Positions 1 to 7,712 of a stretch of 16,967 nucleotides of DNA are shown in pieces; the first letter of the stretch is position 1; each line of letters begins with the position of its first letter. A program made the translations under genes and the position numbers. Under the pieces are notes generated by a model. The model was not told where the DNA came from, did no database searches, and saw only the letters and a program-made list of their open reading frames with translations. Location of the stretch: positions 1 to 16,967 of the forward strand of contig JADHWT010000013.1 of assembly GCA_016783345.1 (NCBI GenBank), read 5' to 3'. Source of the DNA: Candidatus Omnitrophota bacterium. GTDB lineage: Bacteria > NPL-UPA2 > BS750m-G34.

Positions 1-152
1 ATACATTTTACGCCAGGATTTTTATTAAAAAAAATGACGACAATGGAATTGAGATAGATGCAAGGCCCAGTGATTCTATTGCCTTAGCTGTGCGGGCCAA
101 GGTTCCTATATATGTAAATGAAGAGGTATTAAAACAGGCTGCGGCTATTTAA
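1..152 (+). CDS. Bifunctional nuclease family protein (DUF151/BFN), C-terminal fragment
   Basis: The gene is cut by the left edge; reading codons from base 3 gives about 49 residues ending at TAA 150-152. The visible part starts TFYARIF, then has an IEIDARPSDSIALAVR segment followed by PIYVNEEVL. This is the signature of the BFN/DUF151 fold: an acidic ARPSD(A/S)IALA motif followed by PI-(Y/F)-V. Members have been described as bifunctional DNase/RNase proteins and as wound-response factors in plants, but the bacterial role is poorly settled. The stop lies 2 nt before the rpsB ATG, so it is probably the upstream member of the same transcription unit. Family membership is clear from the motif; nuclease activity here is inference. 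Confidence 0.85.
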   Translation, partial: TFYARIFIKKNDDNGIEIDARPSDSIALAVRAKVPIYVNEEVLKQAAAI

Positions 153-154
153 AT

Positions 155-1003
155 ATGGTAAATATATCTATTAAGGCTCTCTTAGAAGCGGGTGTACACT
201 TTGGACATCAGTCCAGAAAGTGGAATCCCAAGATGAAGCAATTTATCTACGGAGAGAGGAGCGGCCTTTATATTATTGACCTCCAGATTACTATGGAAAT
301 CCTGAAGCGTGTCTGTCAGGTAGTTTCTGATATTACAGCTGAAGGAGATGCAGTCCTTATGGTCGGAACAAAAAAGCAGGCGCAGGATATTGTTGTCGAA
401 GAGGCTGAGCGCGGCGGTATGCTTTATATCAATCAGCGATGGGTCGGAGGATTACTTACTAATTTCCCCGCAATCAAGAAAGCGATTGACCGCTATAACA
501 CCCTTCTCAAAGTCGAAGAGAGCGGCGGAATGGATAGATTTTCAAAAAAACAGGCAGCAAAGCTACGCCGCGAAGAGGGAAAATTAGAGAAAAAATTTAA
601 GGGGATAAAGGGGCTGGATAGGCTGCCGGGCGCGCTTTTTGTCGTTGATTCCGGCAGGGAAGCCATAGCTATTCGAGAGGCAAGAAAACTGGAGATCCCG
701 GTAATAGGTCTGGTCGATACTAATAGTGACCCGGATTTTGTGGATTATTGTATCCCGGGTAATGACGATGCCATAAAGAGTATAAGACTTATTGTTTCTA
801 AAATAGTTGACGCGGTATTGGAAGGAAAGGCGCGTTTGAATGAAAGGAAAAAGGAGAAAGCGGCAGAAGAGCATGTCGCAGTGAAGAAAGAAACAAAACC
901 TATTACAGCCGAAGAGATTGAGGAGCAGCTATTAAGGGTGGCTGAGAAAGAGAAGAGGATGAAGCGCCCCATTGCCCGCAGAAGGGGACCAATGCGCAGA
1001 TGA
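155..1003 (+). CDS. rpsB: 30S ribosomal protein S2
   Basis: Structural protein of the small ribosomal subunit, joining late in assembly near S1. The N-terminal S2 signature is present (LLEAGVHFGHQSRKWNPKM from about residue 9), as are the QRWVGGLLTNF block near residue 94 and the second signature (PGALFVVDSGREAIAIREA, then IGLVDTNSDPD) near residues 158-193. At 282 aa it is about 40 residues longer than E. coli S2 (241). The excess is a lysine- and glutamate-rich, probably helical tail from about residue 226 that ends in an arginine cluster (RRRGPMRR). The ATG lies 2 nt after the preceding stop with no purine-rich Shine-Dalgarno, so translational coupling is likely. Its end overlaps tsf by ATGA. 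Confidence 0.98.
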   Translation: MVNISIKALLEAGVHFGHQSRKWNPKMKQFIYGERSGLYIIDLQITMEILKRVCQVVSDITAEGDAVLMVGTKKQAQDIVVEEAERGGMLYINQRWVGGLLTNFPAIKKAIDRYNTLLKVEESGGMDRFSKKQAAKLRREEGKLEKKFKGIKGLDRLPGALFVVDSGREAIAIREARKLEIPVIGLVDTNSDPDFVDYCIPGNDDAIKSIRLIVSKIVDAVLEGKARLNERKKEKAAEEHVAVKKETKPITAEEIEEQLLRVAEKEKRMKRPIARRRGPMRR

Positions 1004-1581
1004 AAGAAAAAATAAAAGAACTCAGGGAGCGGACAGGAGTAGCTATCCTTGACTGTAGAAATGCCCTCGGAGAAACTAAAGGTGATATAGAAGAGGCCTG
1101 TGAAGTTTTGCGTAAGCGGGGTATAGCAAAAGCCCGCGCAAAGCTCGGTCGTGAGGCCAGGCAAGGTCTTATTGTTTCTTATGTCCATCCGGGTAATCGT
1201 GTTGGGGTTTTGATTGAGGTCAATTGTGAGACTGATTTTGTGGCGAGGACCGATGATTTCCAGAAATTGGCAAAGGATCTGGCTATGCAGGTAGCCGCGT
1301 CTGACCCACAGTATATTTCACCGGAGGATATCCCGCCTGAGGTAGTGGACAAAGAAAAGGAGATAGGCAAGGCGGGGGTCGGAAATAAGCCGGAAAAAAT
1401 TTTAGAAAAGATATTACAGGGAAAACTTGAAAAATTTTATGAACAGGTCTGCCTCCTGCGACAGCCCTTTATCAAAGATGAAGACATAAGTGTAGATGAC
1501 TATATCAAAACTGCCATTGCAAAGATGGGAGAAAATATTCGCGTAAAGAGATTTACCCGGTATATGCTCGGCGGGAAATAA
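1000..1581 (+). CDS. tsf: Elongation factor Ts (short form)
   Basis: Guanine-nucleotide exchange factor that regenerates EF-Tu-GTP in the cytoplasm. The N-terminal UBA-like helix bundle reads IKELRERTGVAILDCRNAL (residues 5-23). The TDFV motif that inserts into the EF-Tu nucleotide domain is at residues 78-81 within VNCETDFVARTDDF. The length, 193 aa, is the short form known from Thermus (about 196 aa), with one core subdomain and lacking the duplicated core and coiled coil of E. coli EF-Ts (283 aa). The start overlaps the rpsB stop as ATGA and the stop shares one base with the pyrH start (TAATG), which indicates coupled translation rpsB-tsf-pyrH. Confidence 0.97.
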   Translation: MKEKIKELRERTGVAILDCRNALGETKGDIEEACEVLRKRGIAKARAKLGREARQGLIVSYVHPGNRVGVLIEVNCETDFVARTDDFQKLAKDLAMQVAASDPQYISPEDIPPEVVDKEKEIGKAGVGNKPEKILEKILQGKLEKFYEQVCLLRQPFIKDEDISVDDYIKTAIAKMGENIRVKRFTRYMLGGK

Positions 1582-2294
1582 TGCCTAAACTAAAATATAA
1601 GCGCGTTGTCCTTAAGCTGAGCGGCGAGGCAATGAAAGGAAACGGAACTAATTCATTAAATCCCGTTTTCCTTAAATCCATTGCCGCGCAGATAAAAGAA
1701 GTGCAGACGATGGGGGTAGAATTAGCAATAGTAGTAGGCGCAGGAAATGTCTTTCGCGGCTTGGATACGTGCGCTAAAGGGATGGATCGTTCTACAGCCG
1801 ATTATATAGGTATGCTTGGAACTGTTATGAACGCCCTGGCATTGCAGGACATACTGGAGCAGCAGGGGGCTTTTACACGAGTACTCTCTGCCATTGAGAT
1901 GGAAAGAATAGCTGAGCCATATATCAGGAGGCGGGCGGTTAGACATTTGGAAAAGGGAAGGATAGTCATCTTTGCAGCCGGGACCGGAAATCCATTTTTC
2001 AGCACTGATACTGCCGCAGCGCTGCGGGCCAGTGAAATAGGCGCGGATGTTATTTTTAAGGCTACCAAGGTAAAAGGGGTATTCAGTGATGACCCGGCTA
2101 AGAATCCTAAGGCAAAATTCTATAAACACATTACCTATATGGATGCCATTAAGAAACGCTTAAGGATTATGGATGCTACAGCCCTGAGTCTCTGTATGGA
2201 AAATGAACTCCCTATCGTTGTGTTCAGCATTAAGAGAAAGGGCGATATCAAACGTCTTTGCCTGGGACAACGCATTGGAACGCTGGTGAATTGA
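1581..2294 (+). CDS. pyrH: UMP kinase
   Basis: Phosphorylates UMP to UDP in pyrimidine nucleotide synthesis; bacterial PyrH is a hexameric amino-acid-kinase-fold enzyme usually controlled by UTP and GTP. Visible motifs are KLSGEAM near residue 13, VVGAGNVFRG (about 51-60), the GTGNPFFSTDTAAALRASEI block (about 134-153) that binds UMP, and ATKVKGVFSDDP, the nucleotide-binding loop. At 237 aa it is within the normal range (E. coli 241). It begins on the last base of the tsf stop and is followed after 1 nt by frr, the classic rpsB-tsf-pyrH-frr order. No strong ribosome-binding site is seen, consistent with coupling. Confidence 0.98.
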   Translation: MPKLKYKRVVLKLSGEAMKGNGTNSLNPVFLKSIAAQIKEVQTMGVELAIVVGAGNVFRGLDTCAKGMDRSTADYIGMLGTVMNALALQDILEQQGAFTRVLSAIEMERIAEPYIRRRAVRHLEKGRIVIFAAGTGNPFFSTDTAAALRASEIGADVIFKATKVKGVFSDDPAKNPKAKFYKHITYMDAIKKRLRIMDATALSLCMENELPIVVFSIKRKGDIKRLCLGQRIGTLVN

Positions 2295-2295
2295 G

Positions 2296-2853
2296 ATGCC
2301 AAAAAAGATATTAGCCGATATGGAAAAGAAGATGGCAGAGACAATAAGTTTTGTCAAGAAGGAATTTGCTTCTATCCGTACCGGCCGGGCTAATCCAAAT
2401 CTACTGGAGGGGATATTGGTTGATAGTTATGGCGCGCAGACACCGCTTCAGCAGATAGCAAGTATTTCCTGCCCGGAACCGCGGTATATGGTTATACAGG
2501 CATGGGATAAGAGTCTTTTAGGCGAGATACTGAAAGCTGTGCTTAAGGCCAATCTTGGACTTACCCCTGTGAATGATGGTAATGTAATTCGTATTTCTAT
2601 ACCTGCTTTAACTGAAGACAGGAGAAAGGAATTGGTCAAGCTCTGTAACCGTATTGCTGAGGAAGGCAAGGTCTCTATTCGCAATGCCCGTAGGGATGTG
2701 CGCGAAAAGATAAAGGTCAGAGAAAAGGATGGCGAATTGGGAGAGGATGATGCCTTTAAGGCGCAAGGCGATATGGATAAGAGATCGGAAAAATTTACAA
2801 AAGAGATCGACAGCCTCGTAGAAGCGAAAGAAAAAGAACTGCTTAAGGTATAA
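2296..2853 (+). CDS. frr: Ribosome recycling factor
   Basis: With EF-G, this splits the post-termination ribosome. The 185-aa length equals E. coli RRF. Typical features are the N-terminal helix with SIRTGRANP (from about residue 26), the domain II segment YGAQTPLQQIASIS, and the C-terminal helices with LTEDRRKELVK and IRNARRD, ending in a long charged helix. A GGTGA about 6 nt upstream of the ATG is a weak Shine-Dalgarno candidate inside the pyrH tail. The gene ends with TAA and is followed by 42 nt containing a palindromic repeat before uppS. The reading frame downstream of this stop stays open and is the same frame as uppS. Confidence 0.98.
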   Translation: MPKKILADMEKKMAETISFVKKEFASIRTGRANPNLLEGILVDSYGAQTPLQQIASISCPEPRYMVIQAWDKSLLGEILKAVLKANLGLTPVNDGNVIRISIPALTEDRRKELVKLCNRIAEEGKVSIRNARRDVREKIKVREKDGELGEDDAFKAQGDMDKRSEKFTKEIDSLVEAKEKELLKV

Positions 2854-2874
2854 CCCCCCTGTCATCGTAGAATC

Positions 2875-2895
2875 GGGACTGTCCCAAATTTTTTT
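2875..2895 (+). repeat. Half copy of the GGGACTGTCCC / T-tract palindromic repeat
   Basis: The frr-uppS gap contains GGGACTGTCCC (2875-2885) followed by AAATTTTTTT (2886-2895). This is the same right half seen in the two larger copies at 7494-7538 and 9375-9417. The left half is not recognisable in the preceding bases. The T run ends immediately before the uppS ATG at 2896, so the repeat occupies the place where a ribosome-binding site would be. Confidence 0.85.
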
Positions 2896-3654
2896 ATGAA
2901 AAACACATTAATCGTCCCCCAAAAATTGCCCCGGCATGTGGCTATAATTATGGATGGCAATGGCAGGTGGGCTAAAGCGCATAGGTTAGGCCGAATAGCC
3001 GGCCACCGGGCAGGGGTAAAATCAATCCGTATGGTAGTAAAGACCGCGAGAGAGGTAGGGGTCAAATTCCTTACCCTTTTTGCCTTCTCGACCGAAAATA
3101 AAAAACGGCCTAAAAGAGAAGTAGAGGCGCTTTTTGCTCTGCTCAAGCAGTTTTTGATAAAGGAGAGGAAGGAGCTGATTAAAAATAATGTCCGGTTAAA
3201 GGTTATCGGAGATATAGAGTGGTTTCCAGAGTCTGTTCAAAAAGAGATAAAAAAAACCGTAGATGCCACTGAACGTGGTAGCGCGGGGGTGCATATCGCC
3301 GGGGTGCATGGGCTTACTTTAATCCTGGCTCTAAATTATGGCGGGAGGCAGGATATTGTCCAGGCTTGCCAGCGTATCACGAAAGATATTCAACGCCTGG
3401 AAATTACTCCTTCAGAGATAGATGAAAAGGCATTTGCCAGTTATCTCTATACAAAAGATTTGCCTGATCCTGATCTCCTCATCCGAACCAGTAATGAATA
3501 TCGTATCAGTAATTTTCTCCTGTGGCAGCTTTCTTATGCTGAGATCTGGATTACACCAGTTCTATGGCCTGATTTTAGTAAAAGCGTTTTTTTAGAGGCG
3601 CTTATTTCTTATCAGAATCGCAAGAGGCGTTTTGGGATGGTAAAGAATGCTTAG
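2896..3654 (+). CDS. uppS: Isoprenyl transferase (undecaprenyl diphosphate synthase)
   Basis: Cis-prenyltransferase that adds isopentenyl units to farnesyl diphosphate to make the C55 carrier for peptidoglycan and other wall polymers. The motif HVAIIMDGNGRWA has the catalytic Asp at residue 20. AFSTENKKRP (63-72) corresponds to the usual FSTENW-RP motif with Lys69 where Trp is normal. The C-terminal signature is PDPDLLIRTSNEYRISNFLL, with SN replacing the usual GG before Glu. The length of 252 aa is typical. The ATG directly abuts the T tract of a repeat, has no Shine-Dalgarno, and is the only candidate start upstream of the catalytic motif. It overlaps cdsA by 8 nt. Confidence 0.96.
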   Translation: MKNTLIVPQKLPRHVAIIMDGNGRWAKAHRLGRIAGHRAGVKSIRMVVKTAREVGVKFLTLFAFSTENKKRPKREVEALFALLKQFLIKERKELIKNNVRLKVIGDIEWFPESVQKEIKKTVDATERGSAGVHIAGVHGLTLILALNYGGRQDIVQACQRITKDIQRLEITPSEIDEKAFASYLYTKDLPDPDLLIRTSNEYRISNFLLWQLSYAEIWITPVLWPDFSKSVFLEALISYQNRKRRFGMVKNA

Positions 3655-4444
3655 GACGCGATTATTGACTGCCCTCGTATCTCTACCCATTATCCTTTTT
3701 TTTGTATGGAAAGGAGGGATACTATTTGCCGCATTTATTATTATTATTATCCTTCTTTCCCTCTTTGAATTTTATACCCTCTTTAAAATAAACCTCTTTC
3801 GTACCCTTGGCATAATAGGTATTGTCTTCGGTGTTATCCTTGGATTAATTAGCCGCATGGAAAGTGAGGCAATCTATAACGCCTGTCTTACGATTACAAT
3901 ACTTATGGCTGTAAGCCTTCAGCTTATTGATAAAGAACCAAGGGAGGCGCTCTCCAGCGGGAGTCTTGCAATCTTCGGTTTAATCTATACATCCTGGCTC
4001 TTTAGCCATTTTATAATACTCAGGCAGTTACCGCGAGGCATAAGCTATGTCTTTTCAGTAATCGCGATTACCTGGATTGGAAATACTGCTGCATATGTTG
4101 TTGGGTCGAAATACGGCAAAAAGAAGCTGCTTCCCAGGATAACCCCTAATAAGACTGTAGAAGGCGCTGTGGCTGAGGTGATAGCAGCTACAGTTATAAG
4201 CATTTTATGCAGATGGGGCTTTAACAACGGTCTTTCAGTAAGGCACTCAATTCTTTTAGGACTTATAATAGGGGTATTCAGTATTATGGGGGACCTGACT
4301 GAGTCCATGATTAAACGCGCCGGCAGGGTAAAGGATATAAGCCGCCTTGTCCCCGGCCATGGCGGGATCCTGGATCGTATTGACAGTCTTTTATTTACTG
4401 CGCCGGCATATTATTATTATCTGACAATATTTGTATTGAAATGA
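3647..4444 (+). CDS. cdsA: Phosphatidate cytidylyltransferase
   Basis: Integral membrane enzyme that makes CDP-diacylglycerol from phosphatidate and CTP, the branch point of phospholipid synthesis. The 265-aa protein has about seven or eight hydrophobic segments, for example residues 10-40, 52-68, 83-93, 104-125, 133-150, 174-190 and 201-214. The CdsA signature lies at 220-246: SMIKRAGRVKD followed by PGHGGILDRIDS. An upstream conserved block reads WIGNTAAYVVGSKYGKKKL (143-161), where Asn146 sits at the position usually held by Asp (E. coli reads WGADSGAY). The start overlaps the uppS end and the end overlaps dxr by ATGA. Confidence 0.96.
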   Translation: MLRTRLLTALVSLPIILFFVWKGGILFAAFIIIIILLSLFEFYTLFKINLFRTLGIIGIVFGVILGLISRMESEAIYNACLTITILMAVSLQLIDKEPREALSSGSLAIFGLIYTSWLFSHFIILRQLPRGISYVFSVIAITWIGNTAAYVVGSKYGKKKLLPRITPNKTVEGAVAEVIAATVISILCRWGFNNGLSVRHSILLGLIIGVFSIMGDLTESMIKRAGRVKDISRLVPGHGGILDRIDSLLFTAPAYYYYLTIFVLK

Positions 4445-5604
4445 AAAAACGAATTGCAATTTTAGGCTCAACCGGCTCTATTGGCCTCAACACCTTAAGT
4501 ATTATTGACCATTTTCCGGATCAATTCGAAGTAGTAGGACTTACTGCCGGAAATAATATTGAGCTCTTGAGCCAACAGGTAAAAAAATACAGACCGCGCA
4601 AAATAGCTGTCTTTAATTCAGCTAAGGCAAAAAAGATAAAAAGTTTAATAGATTCATCCAGGACAAAGGTCCTTGACGGATTAAATGGCTTAAATGAGAT
4701 AGCTGCAAGCCCTGATGTAGATCTGGTAGTAGCGGGCATGGCTGGCTCAGGCGGACTTATCCCGATACTTGAGGCAGTGAAGAAAGGGAAAGTCGTTGCC
4801 CTGGCAAACAAAGAGCCAATGGTCATGGCCGGAGACCTCGTTATGAATGAGGCCAGGCGCGCGCATGCTAAGATTATCCCGATAGATAGTGAGCATAATG
4901 CCATTTTTCAGTGCCTTGAGGGAAAAAAGAAAGAGGAGATAGGGTCAGTTGTCCTTACCTGTTCAGGCGGCCCGTTTTATTCCTGGCCTAAAAAAAAGCT
5001 CTCTACTGTTACAGTATCTCAGGCCCTTCAGCATCCGAGATGGAAGATGGGCAAGAAAGTAACTATTGACTCAGCCACACTTATGAATAAGGGGCTGGAG
5101 ATAATCGAGGCGACATATCTATTCGGCGTTAGTCTCTCTCAGGTAAAGGTCGTTATTCATCCTGAGGCAATAGTGCACGGCATGGTCGAATTTATAGACG
5201 GTATATTCCTGGCCCTCCTGGGTCAGCCGGATATGCGGCTGCCTATCCAGCACGCCCTCTATTATCCTGAACGAAAGAATAATACATTGCCGAGGCTGGA
5301 CCTTGGGAATGTTAGTAAACTTCATTTCTTTACTCCCGATGAGAAAAAATTTCCATGCCTCAGTCTCGCCAAACAGGCCAGGGAGGCGGGCGGGACAATG
5401 ACAACAGTTTTAAACGGGGCTAATGAAATAGCTGTGGAGGCATTTCTTAAAAAAGATATTAAATTTTTAGAGATACCGCTGGTTATAAAAGAGGTTATGC
5501 ATAGACATAAAGTTATCCAGAAGCCTGCGTTAAAAGAGATTTTAGCCGAGGATAAATGGGCTAAGCAACAAGCACAAAAAATAATTAAAAAATGTCATGA
5601 TTAA
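4441..5604 (+). CDS. dxr: 1-deoxy-D-xylulose 5-phosphate reductoisomerase
   Basis: NADPH-dependent enzyme converting DXP to 2-C-methyl-D-erythritol 4-phosphate, the committed step of the MEP isoprenoid pathway. The NADPH-binding motif GSTGSIGLNTL is at residues 9-19 and NKEPMVMAG at 123-131. The metal ligands Asp149 and Glu151 are in IDSEHNAIFQ, with Glu220 in SATLMNKGLE. The flexible-lid region GGPFYSW is at 176-182 and HPEAIVHGMVE follows. The length of 387 aa is normal (E. coli 398). It overlaps cdsA by 4 nt and rseP by 8 nt. Together with ispG two genes downstream it shows the organism uses the MEP pathway. Confidence 0.98.
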   Translation: MKKRIAILGSTGSIGLNTLSIIDHFPDQFEVVGLTAGNNIELLSQQVKKYRPRKIAVFNSAKAKKIKSLIDSSRTKVLDGLNGLNEIAASPDVDLVVAGMAGSGGLIPILEAVKKGKVVALANKEPMVMAGDLVMNEARRAHAKIIPIDSEHNAIFQCLEGKKKEEIGSVVLTCSGGPFYSWPKKKLSTVTVSQALQHPRWKMGKKVTIDSATLMNKGLEIIEATYLFGVSLSQVKVVIHPEAIVHGMVEFIDGIFLALLGQPDMRLPIQHALYYPERKNNTLPRLDLGNVSKLHFFTPDEKKFPCLSLAKQAREAGGTMTTVLNGANEIAVEAFLKKDIKFLEIPLVIKEVMHRHKVIQKPALKEILAEDKWAKQQAQKIIKKCHD

Positions 5605-6649
5605 TATTCTTTCAGCCGTCTTTGTAATCGGCGTCCTGGTCTTTGTCCATGAATTAGGACACTTTCTTGTAGCGAAGCTGAGAAATGTCCGGGTAGAGAA
5701 ATTTTCTTTAGGCTTCGGCCCGGAGATTATTGGACGCAAAATCGGCGACACCAGATATATCCTTTCATTAATACCATTGGGCGGATACGTAAAAATGGCC
5801 GGTGAAAACTTTGAGGATGAACGGAAAGGGGAGCCTTACGAATATCTAAGTAAAAGCGTAAAGGAACGGCTGGGTATTGTAGCCAGCGGGCCATTGATGA
5901 ATCTCTTGCTTTGCGTTGTTATCTTAGCTGCCATCTTTACCATCGGAGTTCCATATATCTCCGGCCGTGTTGGGACAGTTTTAGAGGACTCCCCGGCTGA
6001 GCAAGCAGGGTTAGAAAGCGGAGACAAAATTTTAGAGATCGACGGCGCATTAATAGATGACTGGATATCTCTTACAAAGATAATTCACAAGAGTCCTGAT
6101 AAATTACTCTTGCTAAAGGTAGGGCGGGGCGACAGAGAGCTTGAGATAGAAGTTACGCCGGGACTTGATGAAACTAATAAGATTGGACTTATCGGTATTA
6201 CCCCTTACGATTATGGCGAAGAGGTTAAGGACTTTCCCAAGAAGAGATATCCGGTTTTTATTTCTCTTGGAATGGCCTTTACCCGCACATTTTATTTAGT
6301 CAAGATAATGTATGTGGGGCTATGGAAGCTTGTAACCGGCCAGGTTTCTGTAAAGGCTTTAGGAGGCCCGATACTCATTGCCCAGTTAGCCGGTCAGGAA
6401 GCGCGGATGGGCATGACAAATCTTTTTATGTTCATCGCAATTATAAGCGTGAATTTAGCAGTTATAAATTTTTTACCTATCCCGGTCCTGGATGGTGGCC
6501 ATATCTTGTTTTTGCTTATAGAAGGGGTAAGTGGCAGGCCTGTGAGTAAGAAAAAACAGGAGATAGCCCAGCAGATTGGGATAGCTGTTCTCATTGCCCT
6601 TATGATGTTCGTAACCTACAATGACATACTCCGTTTCTTCCAAAAATAA
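5597..6649 (+). CDS. rseP: RIP metalloprotease RseP (site-2 protease family)
   Basis: Intramembrane zinc metalloprotease. In E. coli the homologue cleaves anti-sigma RseA and signal-peptide remnants, but its targets here are unknown. The catalytic HELGH is at residues 18-22 within the first transmembrane helix, and the third zinc ligand Asp299 is in NFLPIPVLDGGH (291-302). A second membrane segment spans about 93-118. A single PDZ domain follows at about 119-190 (SPAEQAGLESGDKILEIDG), and further membrane segments are at about 273-295 and 326-342. The length of 350 aa is the one-PDZ form, shorter than E. coli RseP (450 aa, two PDZ). It overlaps dxr by 8 nt and ispG by 29 nt. Confidence 0.97.
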   Translation: MINILSAVFVIGVLVFVHELGHFLVAKLRNVRVEKFSLGFGPEIIGRKIGDTRYILSLIPLGGYVKMAGENFEDERKGEPYEYLSKSVKERLGIVASGPLMNLLLCVVILAAIFTIGVPYISGRVGTVLEDSPAEQAGLESGDKILEIDGALIDDWISLTKIIHKSPDKLLLLKVGRGDRELEIEVTPGLDETNKIGLIGITPYDYGEEVKDFPKKRYPVFISLGMAFTRTFYLVKIMYVGLWKLVTGQVSVKALGGPILIAQLAGQEARMGMTNLFMFIAIISVNLAVINFLPIPVLDGGHILFLLIEGVSGRPVSKKKQEIAQQIGIAVLIALMMFVTYNDILRFFQK

Positions 6650-7712
6650 AAGACGAAAGACTACAGTTGTTAGTGTCGGCGATGTCAAAATCGGCGGGAC
6701 AAATCCCATCGTTGTCCAGGCAATGGCCAAGACCGGCGTAAAAGATATCCGCGCGCTAATAAGAGAAATAAAGGACCTGGTAAAGGCAGGCGCGCGTATA
6801 GTGAGACTCGCTATACCCGATGAAAAAAGCGCCCGGGCTATAAAGGAAATTAAAAGAAAGGCGACAGTCCCCTTAATAGCAGACATACATTTTAATGCTA
6901 AACTTGCAGAGCGCGCTATAGAGAACGGGATAGACGGTATCCGTTTAAATCCCGGAAATATGCGAAAGCATCAAGACTGGGAGAGACTTGCGGAGATTTG
7001 TAGAGAGAGAAATATTCCTATCCGGGTAGGGGTAAATTCCGGTTCAGTCTCTAAAGAATATTTAAAAAAATATCCCTTGCCTCAGGCCATGGTAGAGAAC
7101 GCCTTACATTATATTAAAGTATTAGAAAAAAAATCTTTTACTCAGATTAAGATCTCCCTGAAGGCATCCTCTATAGCTGATACAGTTGAGGCCTATCGCC
7201 TTATGGCTAAAGCCACCTCTTATCCATTTCATCTGGGTATTACAGCATCCGGCCCATACTTTCCCGGCACTATAAAATCAAGTATCGGTCTCGGGATACT
7301 ACTTTATGAAGGTCTTGGAGATACTATAAGGGTATCTCTCACAACACCTTCTGTATTGGAAGTAGATACTGCCTATGAAGTATTATCCTATCTGGGTCTT
7401 AATAACAATAGACCTGAGATAATATCGTGTCCGACCTGCGGCCGCTGTGAGATTAATTTAATAAGGGTTGTGGCTGAGGTAGAAAAAAGGATTAAAAAAA
7501 TGGGGACTGTCCCTTTAGGGACTGTCCCTAATTTTTTTAAGATAGCTATTATGGGCTGTCCGGTAAACGGTCCTGGTGAGGCAAAGGAGGCAGATATAGG
7601 CCTTGCCTGCGGCAAGAAAAAGGCAGTCCTCTTTAAACACGGAAAGGTCATAAAAACCGTAAGCCATGACAAAATGGTAGATGCATTGTTTAAGGGAATA
7701 CAATGCTTTTAG
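6621..7712 (+). CDS. ispG: 4-hydroxy-3-methylbut-2-enyl diphosphate synthase, with an in-frame repeat insertion
   Basis: Iron-sulfur enzyme making HMBPP from MEcPP, the penultimate MEP step. The N-terminal TIM barrel includes VKIGGTNPIVVQAM (22-35), ADIHFNAKLA, GIRLNPGN and GLGDTIRVSLTTP (231-243). Cluster ligands are Cys270 and Cys273 (CPTC), Cys313 and Glu320 (MGCPVNGPGE). E. coli has Cys270, Cys273, Cys305 and Glu312, so this protein has eight extra residues between the second and third ligand. Those residues (about 294-306, MGTVPLGTVPNFF) are encoded by a palindromic repeat. The reading frame is intact, so the protein is presumably functional. The ATG lies 29 nt inside rseP and is the only early start in frame. 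It overlaps coaX by 10 nt. Confidence 0.97.
   Translation: MTYSVSSKNKRRKTTVVSVGDVKIGGTNPIVVQAMAKTGVKDIRALIREIKDLVKAGARIVRLAIPDEKSARAIKEIKRKATVPLIADIHFNAKLAERAIENGIDGIRLNPGNMRKHQDWERLAEICRERNIPIRVGVNSGSVSKEYLKKYPLPQAMVENALHYIKVLEKKSFTQIKISLKASSIADTVEAYRLMAKATSYPFHLGITASGPYFPGTIKSSIGLGILLYEGLGDTIRVSLTTPSVLEVDTAYEVLSYLGLNNNRPEIISCPTCGRCEINLIRVVAEVEKRIKKMGTVPLGTVPNFFKIAIMGCPVNGPGEAKEADIGLACGKKKAVLFKHGKVIKTVSHDKMVDALFKGIQCF
7494..7538 (+). repeat. Full copy of the palindromic repeat, in frame within ispG
   Basis: A 45-base imperfect inverted repeat: seven A, then TGGGGACTGTCCC, a TTTA centre, GGGACTGTCCC, then TAA and a T run. Folded as RNA it can pair arm to arm over about 20 bp with T-T type mismatches in each GGGAC-T-GTCCC unit. 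Each 11-base unit is also nearly self-complementary. The A tract, GC stem and T tract resemble an intrinsic terminator usable in both directions. Here it is translated as KKMGTVPLGTVPNFF. Confidence 0.9.

Noticed and set aside
745..1188. Minus-strand open frame opposite rpsB and tsf, and similar antisense frames elsewhere
   Set aside because: They lie fully opposite conserved genes, show no recognisable domain and have compositions expected from reversed coding sequence.
5971..5985. GGGACAGTTTT in rseP and GCGACAGTCCCC near 6861 in ispG as further repeat copies
   Set aside because: They encode conserved positions of the normal proteins, lack the paired unit and A/T tracts, and match only part of the core.
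7500..7538. GTVP..GTVPNFF as a conserved protein motif of IspG
   Set aside because: The same DNA in proS is read in another frame, and E. coli IspG has no residues at this place, so the DNA repeat explains it better.
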